A stretch of DNA of 64,000 nt from assembly GCA_001687465.1 (NCBI GenBank), contig LVLI01000084.1, positions 124,001 to 188,000 of the forward strand, given 5' to 3'. Of this stretch, positions 35,031-47,300 are shown piece after piece. The DNA comes from Halocafeteria seosinensis. Its lineage: Eukaryota > Sar > Bigyra > Bicosoecida. The notes under the pieces are model-generated. The model saw only the letters and a program-made list of their open reading frames with translations, searched no databases and was not told where the DNA came from. How positions within the stretch are numbered: position 1 is the stretch's first letter; every line of letters starts with the position of its first letter. Made by a program: the position numbers and the translations under genes.

Positions 35031-35934
35031 ATACTGTCGATATAAAAAAATTGCCTTAGTTGCGGCAAGTCCAAGAATCAGAAGTAGGTGCAAACTTCTA
35101 ATCGTTTCCGGCGAAATCTGTGGGATTGTCAATGTAGCACGATATCTCTTACTCAATAGGATGCATGAGTGACATTGAAGTACTGCTGTATGTATCGTAA
35201 GTATAAGGTATATGCACATTTTGAGATGGATTCACTTGCCGCACACTCTCCATTTTGGAACTGAGCATGCGCCAGGGTTTCTGGAGGAAGGCAACAACCT
35301 TAATCAAATGGATGGGACACAAGGGTTCAGGAAGCACCAATGGGTTCCTCGAGCAAACACACTTATGTGGTGTAAATGCGACGCCTTCTATACCATGATG
35401 TTAGAGAACATACAGCGCTTGCAATTTCAGCCGGATTGTCTCATTGTTACAGGGTAGGGTCGAAACGATCGAACACCAGTGTAAACCAAGTACCTACAGT
35501 CGGAATGCTGCACTTGTCCACAAAACAACGAAAAGGTTATGGGATGGAGGACTTCCTTAAGCACTTGCTTCGAAAAATCGTTTTGGCACATTGTACAATG
35601 GTACAACGTATGCAGCTACATCAACTTACAGGGTAAGACTTTAAGTACAAGTACAACAATAGCAGTCATGGTTGAAGTTGCCCAAACGGCGCGCGCGCCG
35701 AAATTGGTTCCGTTGCGAAGGTGCTGCCCATGATCTCTGGAATCCTGTTGTAGTAATGTCATAGGTATGATATTCGTTAACTGGCTACACTATTAAAAAC
35801 AACTATCGTATGCTGGATCTGTGTTGTGATTGTCCTCTATAGCGCATAACGGCATTGTCGTGTCTCGCCTTGTGCCGACTCTCACCACTGTCATCCATTG
35901 TGGTATTGCACTGGAACGTATCGTATGCACCACA
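35031..35934. other. Spacer upstream of the DIEG-motif gene
   Basis: No recognisable gene; only short frames. Includes the perfect GC palindrome at 35687-35700. The promoter of the gene at 35935 must lie in its right half. Confidence 0.5.
35687..35700. repeat. Perfect 14-bp alternating CG palindrome
   Basis: CGGCGCGCGCGCCG equals its own reverse complement and stands out in an AT-richer spacer about 235 bp upstream of the DIEG-gene start. It may be chance, a protein-binding site or a Z-DNA-prone element. Confidence 0.4.
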
Positions 35935-37688
35935 ATGTCGGAGACAAAGTCTGCTTCTTCGTTTGTCTCGGACTTTGACGTCCAGCCGGACATGTTTCAA
36001 ACCATGAGCATCTCCTCCTCGTCGCGTCCATCGCTACCCACCGAGAGGAAGTACTTCCGGACACATAACCTGGCATATACAACGCAGGACATCGAAGGTG
36101 CCACGCCCAAAGTTCGACACCCGTCGCGGAACAAACCTGATTTGCACAGTGAGTAGATCTCACTGTCCTTCCTCTTAACGACAGCTTGTGGTTCAGACTG
36201 CACTTTTCGTCCAGGGAACGATGATATTGAAAAGAGTCATCCTCAAGAGTTACACGGACCCATTTCCCATGGGAAGCCAGATTATACACTGACGGTTAAA
36301 GATATAGAGGGTAAGCGCACTGCAAATCGACTTAACATTACAGTGGCGGGCATCATTTTCTGGTTGTGTATGCAGGTGCTGAATGCAAACCGGACAGGTT
36401 CAAAACAACACGATCAGTTAACCCACTTGACCCCGAGTACAATATCCCTGAAGTGGAGCATAAGCCTCCGGTACGTTGAATCGTAGCGACTTTGGCGCGT
36501 AGCTCCAAGTGAACTCACTGAGAGTTTCCCTCTTGTGTCTGCCAGAGTCCTCAATCATACAAGTATTTTGGCTTCTATTGTGATGACATAGAAGGGACTC
36601 AGTCTGTTTCCCACTACGCCCGACCTATAAGAAAAAATCCTCTTGACACTTCTGATATCGATGGTACTCACTGCAAGCGCGGTAAAGATTCCCGACGGAA
36701 CTGGAACTACGAAGTCAACGATATCAACAATGAAGGCGTGTGGAAAAGCAGGAGATCTTCTAATCCACTAAACCCAGTACACAGTATCAACGGAATGCGT
36801 ATTCGGGATGATCCGCGTTCCAAGCCGACTGTGTATCACCGTGAACTCAAAGGAGACCATCCTTATTTCCCATTGAGTACACTAGACATCGAGGGAGCTC
36901 AAGCAGATTCGGCTTTAAAGAATGAGCACCCAGGAGCAGGAGAGGCCAAAGGGGAGATCCGAAACATAAACTACGTACGTGATATTCCAGGAGCGTATCC
37001 TGGAACTTACAGACGTGGTCCGGGAACACAACGGGAGACGGACCCTAACGAGCGAAATTATGTGCTGCTCGATGGAGCGCCTCGAGAGAGAGAGGTATCG
37101 AAGCCTCTGGAGGACTATAGGAGGAAGTTACAGGATCCGAGAGACAGGGAAATCGAGGATCTTCATCGCCAGCTTCAGGAACTTAGGAACGAGCAGAAGA
37201 TAACGAAGCTTGAAGAGAGTGTAGACGTCTGTCGACATTCCAATTCGGCTGCAGAAAACAGTAAGCCTGCACGGGGGGAAAAGTCCGTCTCCGATGCCGA
37301 ACGTACAGCGTCCGAGGAGATGGATCGAGGCGGGTCTCCGGAACGTGGTGGTAGCTACCGGAGGCTTCTGAATACAGCCAACGACCGGTCGCGTTTGAAC
37401 GGGGACGAGAGCTTTGCTCAAAGTCCCCAGTCTTCGCCTCCTCGACTAGCTGCTGACACCGAACGGACCCGGCTGCGAAGTCGTACCCTAGCTGGTGCGG
37501 GAGGAAGTGTAGCTACTGCCGCTTCCGATACACGTCCCAGTCCGGTACCGAACATTCCTGGCGTGGAACATAGCAAGCGTCAGTGGTCAACCCGTAGTAC
37601 GACCTCGATAGCTTCGACGAGGACACATCGCTCTCGAGAGCAATCATCAAAACAAGAGGAAATCAGCCAGGTAAGACAGCTGCCATGA
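35935..37688 (+). CDS. DIEG-motif repeat protein (likely cytoskeletal or flagellar)
   Basis: Exons 35935-36148, 36215-36310, 36376-36470 and 36546-37688 (introns 66, 65 and 75 bp) give about 515 residues. A degenerate D-I-x-G-[AT] motif recurs about eight times across ~330 residues: TQDIEGATP, NDDIEKSHP, VKDIEGAECKP, CDDIEGTQ, TSDIDGTH, VNDINNEG, TLDIEGAQ and VRDIPGAYPG. Most are followed by a basic or aromatic stretch and NPL-x-P type residues (VNPLDPEY, KNPLDTSD, SNPLNPVH). Such DIxGA-NPLxP proteins occur in ciliated protists, but I know no proven function. The C-terminal third has a short coiled coil (REIEDLHRQLQELRNEQKI) and a Ser/Arg-rich tail. The frame could continue past a GTAAGA donor at 37670, but the in-frame stop at 37686-37688 is taken as the end. 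Confidence 0.78.
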
Positions 37689-37785
37689 TTGCTCATTTGC
37701 TTGGTTAAGATACTGGACGTCCAAACCCATGAGATACGGCTTTGTATACATGGAGTAGTAGCTAGGTATCTATAGTGGCACTTTG
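37252..37785 (+). repeat. Source region of the upstream degenerate copy
   Basis: The C-terminal coding part and 3' flank of the intact DIEG-motif gene, aligned with 34570-35030. Similarity continues about 95 bp past the stop codon, so the duplicated unit was genomic DNA rather than coding sequence alone. Confidence 0.85.
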
Positions 37786-38840
37786 CCGTCGAGGTACATA
37801 CTCTCCAGTTGTACATGGTGTGGACTCCACATGTAACCAGTGTTACTTTTGTGCCACCCTGCCGTTTTATGTTTTGTATTTAACTAGTCGGCTCGCATTA
37901 CACGCTGTGTGTTGTAGATGCTTTCTTGGAGAACTCCTCCTCCGCATCCGACAGGGTTTGCGGGAGTCAGGAACCACGAAGTAGAATACGGGAAAGGCAA
38001 AGCCAGCGGCTTTAAGCTGTTCCAAACTTCCAATACTCCCCACAGAATCAATGTATGATGGTATCCTATCGTATATTGGGAAAAAAAAAGAAAACTTTTT
38101 TTGGTTTCTCTCGGAATTATAAACGAATCGATTGAAGGAAAATACCCATAAATGGACTTCGCATAAACACCTTGCAGCTTTCTTCTCTTTTTTGCCGATG
38201 CTATGAGACGCTTGATTTCGGACATTTCGAGAGCCGTAAGGAGGGCATGTCGCCTTCGTCACTCCCCTTCTGCTCAACTTGCCTAGTGTCTGGATCGTTA
38301 GCAAAATCGGCCCTCGGGTAGCTGCCTCTCGAGGGACCATCCTATGACATGCTGTCTCAAATAAATCACCACTTTGCTTTTTATCATATCCGTTCGGCGA
38401 CGTGTACCCATTGTTGTCGTTACAGGAGGGCGTGGTCCTTCACTCGCTCCTCGTTAAGACTCTTAAGAGGATGTGGTCCACTCCCCAGCCATTAATTAAT
38501 ATACGTTTATATTTTCAAGAATTATTAAATTCACCTGGTAATAAAAAAAAATCGCCTGCAATCTGAATCTATTGGCTCGTTGGTCTTTACGGGCTCTCCC
38601 GGCACGGGTAAAACGACATGCATTACATTTGTGGCCTCATTCCCTTCAAACTTGCGGGTCATGGACAAGGAAACGTGTTTAATGGGGCTGTACACGACAA
38701 TCTTTTCTGATACCAAAATGAGCCATTCATTCATTCCCTTGCTTTATCCAGTCGCTCGTATGCTGTAGGATTGGCTATGTCCTGATATATGATTCTGAAG
38801 ACACTTATAGCTTGCGAATCGTGCGATTATACCCTCTAAA
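37786..38840. other. Spacer before DDX1, with an isolated P-loop sequence
   Basis: Mostly empty of coding signal. At about 38554-38766 (+) a short frame encodes SIGSLVFTGSPGTGKTTC, a textbook Walker A P-loop like those of AAA+ clamp loaders, but the frame ends after ~60 more residues with nothing typical behind it. An A-run just upstream (38542) and the lack of splice sites make a functional gene unlikely. Confidence 0.45.
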
Positions 38841-41683
38841 ATGAGCGGTGGATTCGAAGATCTCGGGCTCTCCCCTGAACTGGTTCGGGCTACACAGGAA
38901 TTGGGATGGCTGTATGTGTTCATATACACGTTGTATGACGACAGTATGGTGTTTTACGGGTGCCACATTTTTTCGTTGTATTGGTATGGTTCATGCAGGT
39001 TGCCCTCGGATGTTCAAGATGAAACTATCCCGTACATGCTAGGAGGAGGAGATGTGATGGTGGTATGTAATTATTATGCTAGTCTTTCATGGCGCAGCAT
39101 TGGATAAGAGTTCGCTCGTTGGTGCAGGCGGCAGAGACAGGCAGCGGCAAAACTGGTGCCTTTGCACTACCGGCGCTCCATTTGGTCCACGAGGCCCGCA
39201 GCGAACAACTAAGGAAACACAAACAGAGTGGTGCATCGGCGGCATTATCAAAATCTGGAGCCTCTCGTTGTCAACAACCACCGGTGATGTCCGCTAATGA
39301 TAGGTCACCGTTTGTAGCCGTGGCGAATGACGGCTGTACCATCCAATCTCGGCAGGAATTCAAATGGGGAGGAATTCGTGGAGATCGTGGTGTTGTCAAT
39401 GGAGACTATTTTTTCGAATGCACCATACGCGACGATGGAATTTCTCGAGTGGGTTGGTCAACGGCGGCTGCATCTTTGGAGCTTGGAACTGATCAGCATG
39501 GCTATGGATTCGGTGGAACAGGGAAAAAGAGTAACAATAGGAAGTTTGATTCATATGGAGAACCATTCGGGAGAGGTGACATCATCGGATGTTACCTCAG
39601 CCTCTCGAGGGCTGGAGGTAGGATTGGTTTCAGCAAGAATGGAACTTATCTAGGGGATGCCTATAACTTGTCACCACATGCGAAAGGTCCTTTCTATCCA
39701 GCCGCCTGTCTGAAAAATGCGGAGGTCCATATGAATTTCGGGAGCTCTCCGTTCAAGTATTCTCCTGAAAGACCGTTTGAGCCTCTCGCAAATGCTAAGG
39801 ACGCGGATATTGTGACCTCGGGCGATGTCTCACCAGACGAATCTGCCGGTTCCCCTGATTCTCCTGTAGTGCTTATATTAGAACCTGCACGTGATCTCGC
39901 TGAGCAAACTGCCAAAGAAGTGGAAAAACTCAGCCAGTTCATGACGACACCGAGGATTCGTCATACGCTGTTGATTGGGGGTGTCAACACTGGCAAGACG
40001 GCGTCGACTATCTCGAAAGGACTCGATGTTATCACGGCGACGCCGGGCAAGCTGCTTGATTTTGTTAGTACAGGAAAGCTGAGCTTGAGCTCAATCAAAA
40101 TACTAATCTTAGATGAAGCAGATCGTCTGTGCGACAAGGAGGGCATGGAACTTATAGACAAGATTTGGAGCAAGTTACATGAAGGTCGTCCAAGCTCAAA
40201 CACATTACAAGTATGCTTCTTTTCCGCCACACTTCACAGCTTGGAGATTCAAAAGTTGGCCGATAAACTCTGCCATCGCCCTACGTGGGTAGACTTGAAA
40301 GGTAAAGATAATGTCCCGGATACGGTTCACCATACAGTAGTAGAGGTTGATCCTTACAATACATCACTATTTGGAGGGTGGAACGATGGCGCTGGCGGTC
40401 CGTCCCATGGTGTGCCGACAGACGAAGTGCATGCTCGTGATCCCCTTAGGGTGACAAAAAATGGCAANCCTGCAGATGAGCTAGCTGCCAGTGAAGCAGT
40501 GAAGAAGCTTAAACCGCCTCTGGTTGTTGACGTTATCGACACGTTGAAAATGGATCAAGTTTTGGTTTTCTGTCGAACGAATTTTGATTGTGACAACTTG
40601 GAAAAATATCTTACTGCCCGTGGCGGCGGTAAGAAGTTTATTCCTCGGCAGAAAGCGGAGAAGGGCGTCGAAAATCCGTATAGCTGTTGCGTCCTAGCAG
40701 GGCAACGTTCAATGGAAGAGAGGGTATGTTGATCATATTTTTGTGCTTTTCCCCATATAATTGCTGTCCTGACGCGTACCTTACAGCGAGCGGCTCTACA
40801 ATCATTCAAAGACGGTGATGCCCGCATCTTGATAGCGACAGATGTCGCAGCAAGGGGCATCGACATAAAGGAGTTACCATACGTAATCAATGTCACGCTA
40901 CCAGACGAGCCGGAAAACTATATCCATAGGTAGGTGAATCACAGGTGTTTTGATTCGCTGTTCTTAGTCACTTCAAATTTCTCGCGATACAGAGTAGGAC
41001 GTGTCGGACGGGTCGATAGAATGGGGCTCGCAATCTCCCTAGTGGCAACATGTCAGGAGAAGGTATGGTATTATGATAAGAAGAAATGGAAAGGCAAAAC
41101 ACTGTCAACGAAATTGTCCCATGAAGGAGGGTGCTGCATCTGGTATGACGAGCCGGCGTTGCTAAGTGCTGTCGAGAAACGATTAGATGTACCCCAAGCG
41201 TTCCAGTCAGGACCGTCCCTCTTGAGCGGTAATAAGATTCCACGCATTACTGTGAAGAAAGCTGCAGGAAAACTTGCCCACTCTCAAATTTGGGATTTCG
41301 AGTTTCCTCATGGCATTGGCCAGAACGCTAATGTTGTCTATGGTGAAGAAAAGGGGACGAAAACAGAGAAGACTAAACACGTTGCTGCCATCGCACCCAC
41401 TGTTCAGCGGTTATCAGAGCTGGAAGTTCAAGCACAGCATAGTTTCTTGCATTTGCAAAACATGTTTTGCTCTTCGGCGTCGTTTGCTCAGGGAGGTGCC
41501 GCCCCATCGCCAATCAAGGCTACTCCTCCCCCGGCTCCTTCGGCTTCGGGGAGCAGTTCTCCTGGTTCCAGTGCTGCAGGAAGTCCATCCAAGCGCCATA
41601 AGGACAATAATTCCCAACCAAACAAACAGCACCACAAGTCCCACTACAAGGGGAAGAAGAAGCAGAACGTCAACGTCATGTGA
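38841..41683 (+). CDS. DDX1: DEAD-box RNA helicase DDX1 with SPRY insert
   Basis: Exons 38841-38911, 38999-39062, 39128-40723, 40787-40929 and 40993-41683 (introns 87, 65, 63 and 63 bp) give about 854 residues. DDX1 is unique in carrying a SPRY domain between motif I and motif Ia, and that order is seen: motif [17 protein letters not shown] at ~103-260 ([35 protein letters not shown]), motif Ia [11 protein letters not shown], motif II LDEAD (Asp374), motif III FSATLHS, then [15 protein letters not shown] and [15 protein letters not shown]. Family roles include tRNA ligase-complex activity and RNA clearance at DNA breaks. The tail after ~790 is Ser/Pro-rich and ends in a basic patch. One ambiguous base lies at 40468, in a poorly conserved stretch. 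Confidence 0.97.
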
Positions 41684-41806
41684 AGCTGCCTTTGTGAAGT
41701 TCAGGAATATATACCTACTCCCTCCATTGCTGTACCCTTAGTATTGTTGCAACACTAGTATGACATAAACGTTTCTTTTACTTCCTGTTAATCTAAAGGG
41801 TCAGAA

Positions 41807-44211
41807 ATGGCGGCCAGTGGCTATGACGGTGATACAAAGAAGGCCGAGGAGGAGGGCGGATACCAACTTCCACCTCTTGGGCCCGAAGATTACGGGGAGG
41901 GTGGAATTCCAAGTTTCCCCGAGTATACACGCCCTCGGCAAGGGCGTCGAAAGGCCGGCTCTTCTTCCGAGATCATAATGGAGGCGGATGACGAAGAGGA
42001 GCGAAGTTCTGGAACAGTGGATAGTTATGGTGCAAGTCCCTTTGTATTCGACTCGGAGGCCACCGTATCGGAATCGCAGCATGCCAGCACCAGTTACACT
42101 CCCCGTGAAGTGGAATCGTCAGGGTCGTACTCGTACGCTGCGGAAACTACCAGCACCACACCGCAGACGCGCAGCCACAACGCGACCCCACAGGAGAACC
42201 AGGAAGCAGCACCGCCCGAACCGGAAGTGGTGGCGGCGGCGACGACTGTGCATCGACGAAAGCGAAGGGATCTGAGGTCCAACCGGCTTCACGAAGCACT
42301 CGATTTTTTGACGAGTATACCCTTGGGAACCGTGGGTACGCGTCGGTCAGGAAGGCAACATAGAGGATCTGGAAAACACCCGCCGCCGTACTCCCAAGGC
42401 CACACGGGAACCGCAGCGACAACGCAACCTCACACGGTGACCTCTACGACCAACGCTGCTTCATTGGATCCGGAGTACGTGTTTTGAAGCGTTTAGTGGT
42501 GCTCGTGTTTTGTTGTCAAAGGTGAATTATGGTCACGCAGGAACGTTGGCGTCCGGATTCCTGGCCACAAATTTGTACGTGCGACATTGTCTTGACGTTT
42601 CCTAGTATCCACTCACACAAGCAGGGGTCGTCGAACTGCAGAAGGATATAAAGACTCATGGTCAAAGTCACACAGCTGAGTTCAGGAGAGCACTCATCGA
42701 GGATGGTGTTTTGCAGGGCCGGTTAATTTTCTCTATCAACAAAGTAAGTTTTCCTCGAATCGATCTCATTATGTTCTAAAACGCTTGGTTGGGCGACATG
42801 TGCGTTATATGTTTGCTGCTTCAGGGGTACCCAACGATGGTTTCGTCAATCCTTAGCTACGACAGGCACAAGGAGCGACAACGCCGTAAATCGAAACGGA
42901 AGGGAATTGACCTCTTAGCCAAGTTTGGACGAAACGTGAATGCGCCTGTGTGGCTCAAATGGAGAGGTACTTCTTACGCAGGGCTCGTGCAACCAACTTG
43001 GGGAATGAGTGGATTGCCAAAAAGTGGGCACCTCGAAACTAATGAGGAACTTGGTGAACAAGATGGTAAACTGGAAACAAATGAACAGCCCAATAACGAG
43101 AAGCAAGAGACAAATAAATCGGAGGAGGTGCAAGAATACACGCAGCTGATATCGAACTTAGTGGGAATCAGCGGACCGCATGCAGCAAATGCACAATATC
43201 CTAATTATCGGCCACTGGAACTAGATGACCCGTCTATTGACTTTGACAAAGGAAGGACAATTCTGAATGAAGAAGCATACACGGCTGTAGGTAATAGTGC
43301 ATGAGGGATAACTGGGGGCTCTCTGATACCTTTTTCTCTGCGTATTTTGCAGTCGATACTTAGTTATAGATCAGACAAATCTAAAAAGAAGGATATTAAC
43401 GAAGCCTTTCGTCAACGTCACCCCTGGTTAAGCCCAATGCAATTGACGTTGTCGAAGATTCGTAAGCTACGCCGACTCGGAGCTTGGCTGTGGAAGACGG
43501 TAGATTTGGAGCTTGGAACTGTTGCTCTGGGCTTTGCATACTTTGAAAAGTGCATTTGGCAAGGGATTGTTGACAAATTTAATCGGAAGGTGATATACGT
43601 GTGTTGCTTGGTGTTAGCATATAAATTCAACGAGGCAGTGGATGTCCAGCGAAAGCTAGTGAATACTGTTGTTCCGGAGATTGAAAAGGCATTCGTGAGT
43701 ATTTACCGTCGGGCTCTAGTGTACGAGTGAAACTTTACAATTGCTCTGACTTCTTCTACAGAACGTTACATGGAAAGACATTCAGAAATATGAATTCGCC
43801 GTCTGGGTTGCGCTAGGATTTTCGTTACACCTTCACCTTGGAGAAGTTATCCCGCATGTGTACAATATTGCTCGGGACGCGAGCATTGACTTGTCGGAAT
43901 ACTTTGCCACGACAGGTTCGTCCAGTGGTAGTGCTACCGGTATGAGACCGCCCGGAGATGCAGGAGTAGCAAAGTTGTTCGGTATCCATCCTCCGTCTTA
44001 CTACGATTCTCCAATGGAAAGAACTCTCGAGCTCCAATCGGAAAACGAAGAAGCCGATCTACAGCAGCAAAACCCTTTTTATTCCCCCCTGTTGTATTCG
44101 TTAGGGGTACGATGGACGGAAACAGAAAAAACAGGAGCCGACCAAACCCCGAAATATACTTACCCATCGCGGCGATCCAAGACCACGACGAGGACGCCGA
44201 TGGACAGCTAG
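41807..44211 (+). CDS. CABLES-like cyclin-domain protein
   Basis: The last three exons are secure (42825-43286, 43353-43694, 43762-44211). An exon ending at 42743 (ALIEDGVLQGRLIFSINK) precedes them, and the first exon starts at 41807. The junction between the first two is unclear; donor 42335 to acceptor 42624 keeps phase and gives about 633 residues, but its 289-bp intron is unusually long here and would drop RSGRQHRG. Matches to human CABLES are NRLHEALDFLTSIPL, LELDDPSIDF, KKKDINEAFRQRHPWL, then the cyclin fold MQLTLSKIRKLRRLGAWLWK, TVALGFAYFEKCIWQG, VCCLVLAYKFNE and YEFAVWVALGFSLHLHLGEV. CABLES proteins link CDKs to tyrosine kinases in animals; here a CDK partner is likely but unproven. 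Gene ends 93 bp from IFT139. Confidence 0.82.
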
Positions 44212-44304
44212 CTGGAACACGGGGTGAAATGGGATGGACGTTCTCACGTCACGCTTTTCTATTCAATTCAATTGGATGGTGTTAATCTCGTTAGCCCAAA
44301 GGAC

Positions 44305-47300
44305 TTAAGGCCGCAAGCTATTGCGCGCTTTGTCCAACACATCGGACCTGATTGCGTCGTAACTGGGGTATTTCTTCAGCACTTTGTGACACACGTCGAT
44401 CGCTGCTACAAGCCGTTGAGCTTTCAGATAATTGAATGCAAGTTTATAACCAATCGGAGCTGACGCGTCATTATCATGTTTCCAAGCCTGCAAGAGAACA
44501 AAATCACAATGGAGACGTCTTTTACTGTAGTCGACCTCGACGTACCTTTTCGTAGCACTCCGCAGCGTCTTTGTAGGATTGCTCCTTCTCCATAATCATT
44601 CCCAGGTACTCCCATGCCCGACGGCAGCTTTGGTCGTATTTTAGTGCTCTCTTGCACAACTCCTGAGCGTGGTCGAACTTCCCATTGCTGATATAAATAT
44701 CGGCTAGCAGTAGCCAAGCTCTCACAAACTCCATCCAGTATTCGCCGTTGTAAGGCATTTTTACTATTCGCTTGAGTTGATTACGGGCTTTGGGGTATTG
44801 CTCCAGTACCATCAGTGCAGTCGCCAAAGCCAAAATAGCTGGGATGTATTCACTATCCTGATGCAGTAAATCACTTAATTGGCTCACTGCTTCATTGACG
44901 CTTTCTTGGTCCCTCTGAGCAATGAGGATGTAGCAACCCAAAACGTCATGCTTAATTGACCGTTCTTTGGCCGGTACCTCAGAAAGCAATTTCTCCGCAA
45001 CAGCGGCGCTCTCTTCTGACAGCGCGTTGTCCTCACTTGCGTCTTTACCCCCCTCATCCTCCTCGCCTTTCTCCCCAACCCCTATGTGCCACAAATCGTC
45101 TCCGTCAGGGCTAATGTACGTTTCCACCATATGTTCGATGGCTTTTACCGCCCATTCTCCGTGCCCAGTAGTTCGAGCATGGTTAAAATGCTTTATCGCC
45201 TCGTGGGGTTCATTGATAAAGCGATTGTACAGTCCTTGACAGAAGCGATATCCTGCTTCTTGCTCAGCTGTAGGATTGTGGGCCACAGCAAGTTTCAAGA
45301 AGCGGGGAGCTTCCTCAAGCTCACCTGCCCGTTTCAATAATGTAATGAGCTTTTCCAACGCTTCATACTGAGTCGGATGCGCCTCCAAGAGCTGTTGAAA
45401 ATGATACATCGCTGCATCAGTTTCCTCTTTAGAGAACAGCAAGTCGGCAAGCATCACCGCGGCTTCTTCACTTTCCGGGTTGGCCTTCTTCAAAGCCATT
45501 GCCACACGTTGAGCTTCGTCCAGTTCATTGTGAGCTAAATGAAGCCTTGCAAGCCCCATCATACATCGTTCATGCGTGCTTACAGCTTTCGTCCCTTCCT
45601 TAAAGTATTCGCGCGCCTTTGATTCTTCCGCAGGGACCTTCTCCAGATGAAGCTGTGCAATTTCGGAGCACAAATCAGCTGCTGACTGGCGTTCCCGATC
45701 TACTAGATCAGCCGCAGTGCTCCTAAGTTGGTCGACGATTTGGCTCTGCAATTGCATAGCACGCTCGAGATACTCAACCGCATTCGTCTTATAACCAGCG
45801 GCATCATGCACTTTAGCAAGTAGCCGCAAATTATCGCGAGTGTGCATCAGACCCATTGCATCTGATTCATACTGAGCCTCGCTTTGGGCCTCTGATATCA
45901 ACTCTTCTGCACGATCAAACTTCCTTAGCTTAATATACAGCTCCGTGAGAGCCCCCCGGATAGTTGCAATATCGGAAGATTTTGCTGTCCCAGACTTTAC
46001 AGCCCGTTGCTTGGCCTGGTCGAGAGCGGATTCGTAGTAATCAATAGCTCGTCTATAGTCGTGCATAGTGGTCATCGCTTTACCAACTTTCATGATCAAC
46101 TTCGTGTTGTCCGGTGACTGACGAAGGGCTTGCTGAAACGAGTCTATAGCTTCGTCAGGCATTTGGATATTCATATAAGCCTCACCCAATAACACGTAGT
46201 TTTGCTCACTAGGGTCTCGACTAGCCAGGTCTTCCATGCATTTGATGTAGGCTCGTCTATCTCGGCGGTGCCGTAAGTAAATCTCGGCCTTTTTCACTTG
46301 AGCGGACGAATACGAAGGATTGTTTGGGGGTACATTCTTAAGCACCTTAATCGCCGAATCGAAATCCCCCCGTTCGATGTACAACTGCGCTTGGGCAACT
46401 ATTATCCGAACCTCTTCCGGCGTCCCAGCGAACTCTTCTGTAGCAGATCGAATAGTCTTCGAGGCGTTCTGGAACTCGCCAAGCTGAATATAGCACTCTG
46501 ACAAATGGACGAAAATTCCTGCGCGATCATGCAGAGAAATTGACGAGGAATTGCCTCCTGCTTTACTCCTACTTTCTGTTGTTGACGATTTTACTCCCGG
46601 TAAGTTCAAGGCTGCAACGAAGATGTCGCGGGCATCTTCTAACTTTTCCTGTGAAATAAGTAGTTTGCCCTTAACAAAGTGGTAGACTGGACTGTTGCGC
46701 ACCTGGAAATCATGACTTAGTGCTTGATCAAGTGACGACGATGCAGCGTTAGTGTCTCGATTTGCTAAATGGACCTGTGCCATGAGCAAGTAGGCATCAC
46801 TGTACGACGGATCCAAGTTGAGACAAGTCATGAGAGCCCGAGTAGCTTCATTATAATCACCTCCTGCAAAATAGGTTCTTGCTAGCAGCATATGTGAATC
46901 TAGCGCACCAGGTGCTCGGTGTGTAACCTGCATGAGTAAGCGGATACCACTGCTAACAGCGTCACTTCCACCACCGCTTTTCCCTTTTGTCAGCGAGCTC
47001 GTTGAAGAGCTGGCTTCTGTGTGTATAAGATACTCCCTAGCCATGTCTTGGATAAAGTCAGGGTTCATCGTTTCAAAAATATCGTATATATTGTAGAGTC
47101 CATATTGCTGAACCCGCGTCATAGCCTTTCTGTGTAAATCTCTTGCTTCATCTAACAATTTTACATGCCTGCTAATGTCTTCATCTTTCCTCCAGGCAAG
47201 TAACGCATCCAGAAACGCCAGTTCAGCTGTCCGGCCAATACTTTGCTGGATCATTCTAAAAAGATCCAGTTGCTGGGCCGCTTCTTCGTACAAGTCTTGA

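Noticed and set aside
37867-38340. Minus-strand open frame of ~157 residues
   Set aside because: Basic and low-complexity composition, no domain, no supporting splice sites; probably chance.
38531-38734. Minus-strand frame opposite the isolated P-loop
   Set aside because: Its VVLPVPGEPVKT-like reading is the usual mirror of a P-loop codon string, not an independent gene.
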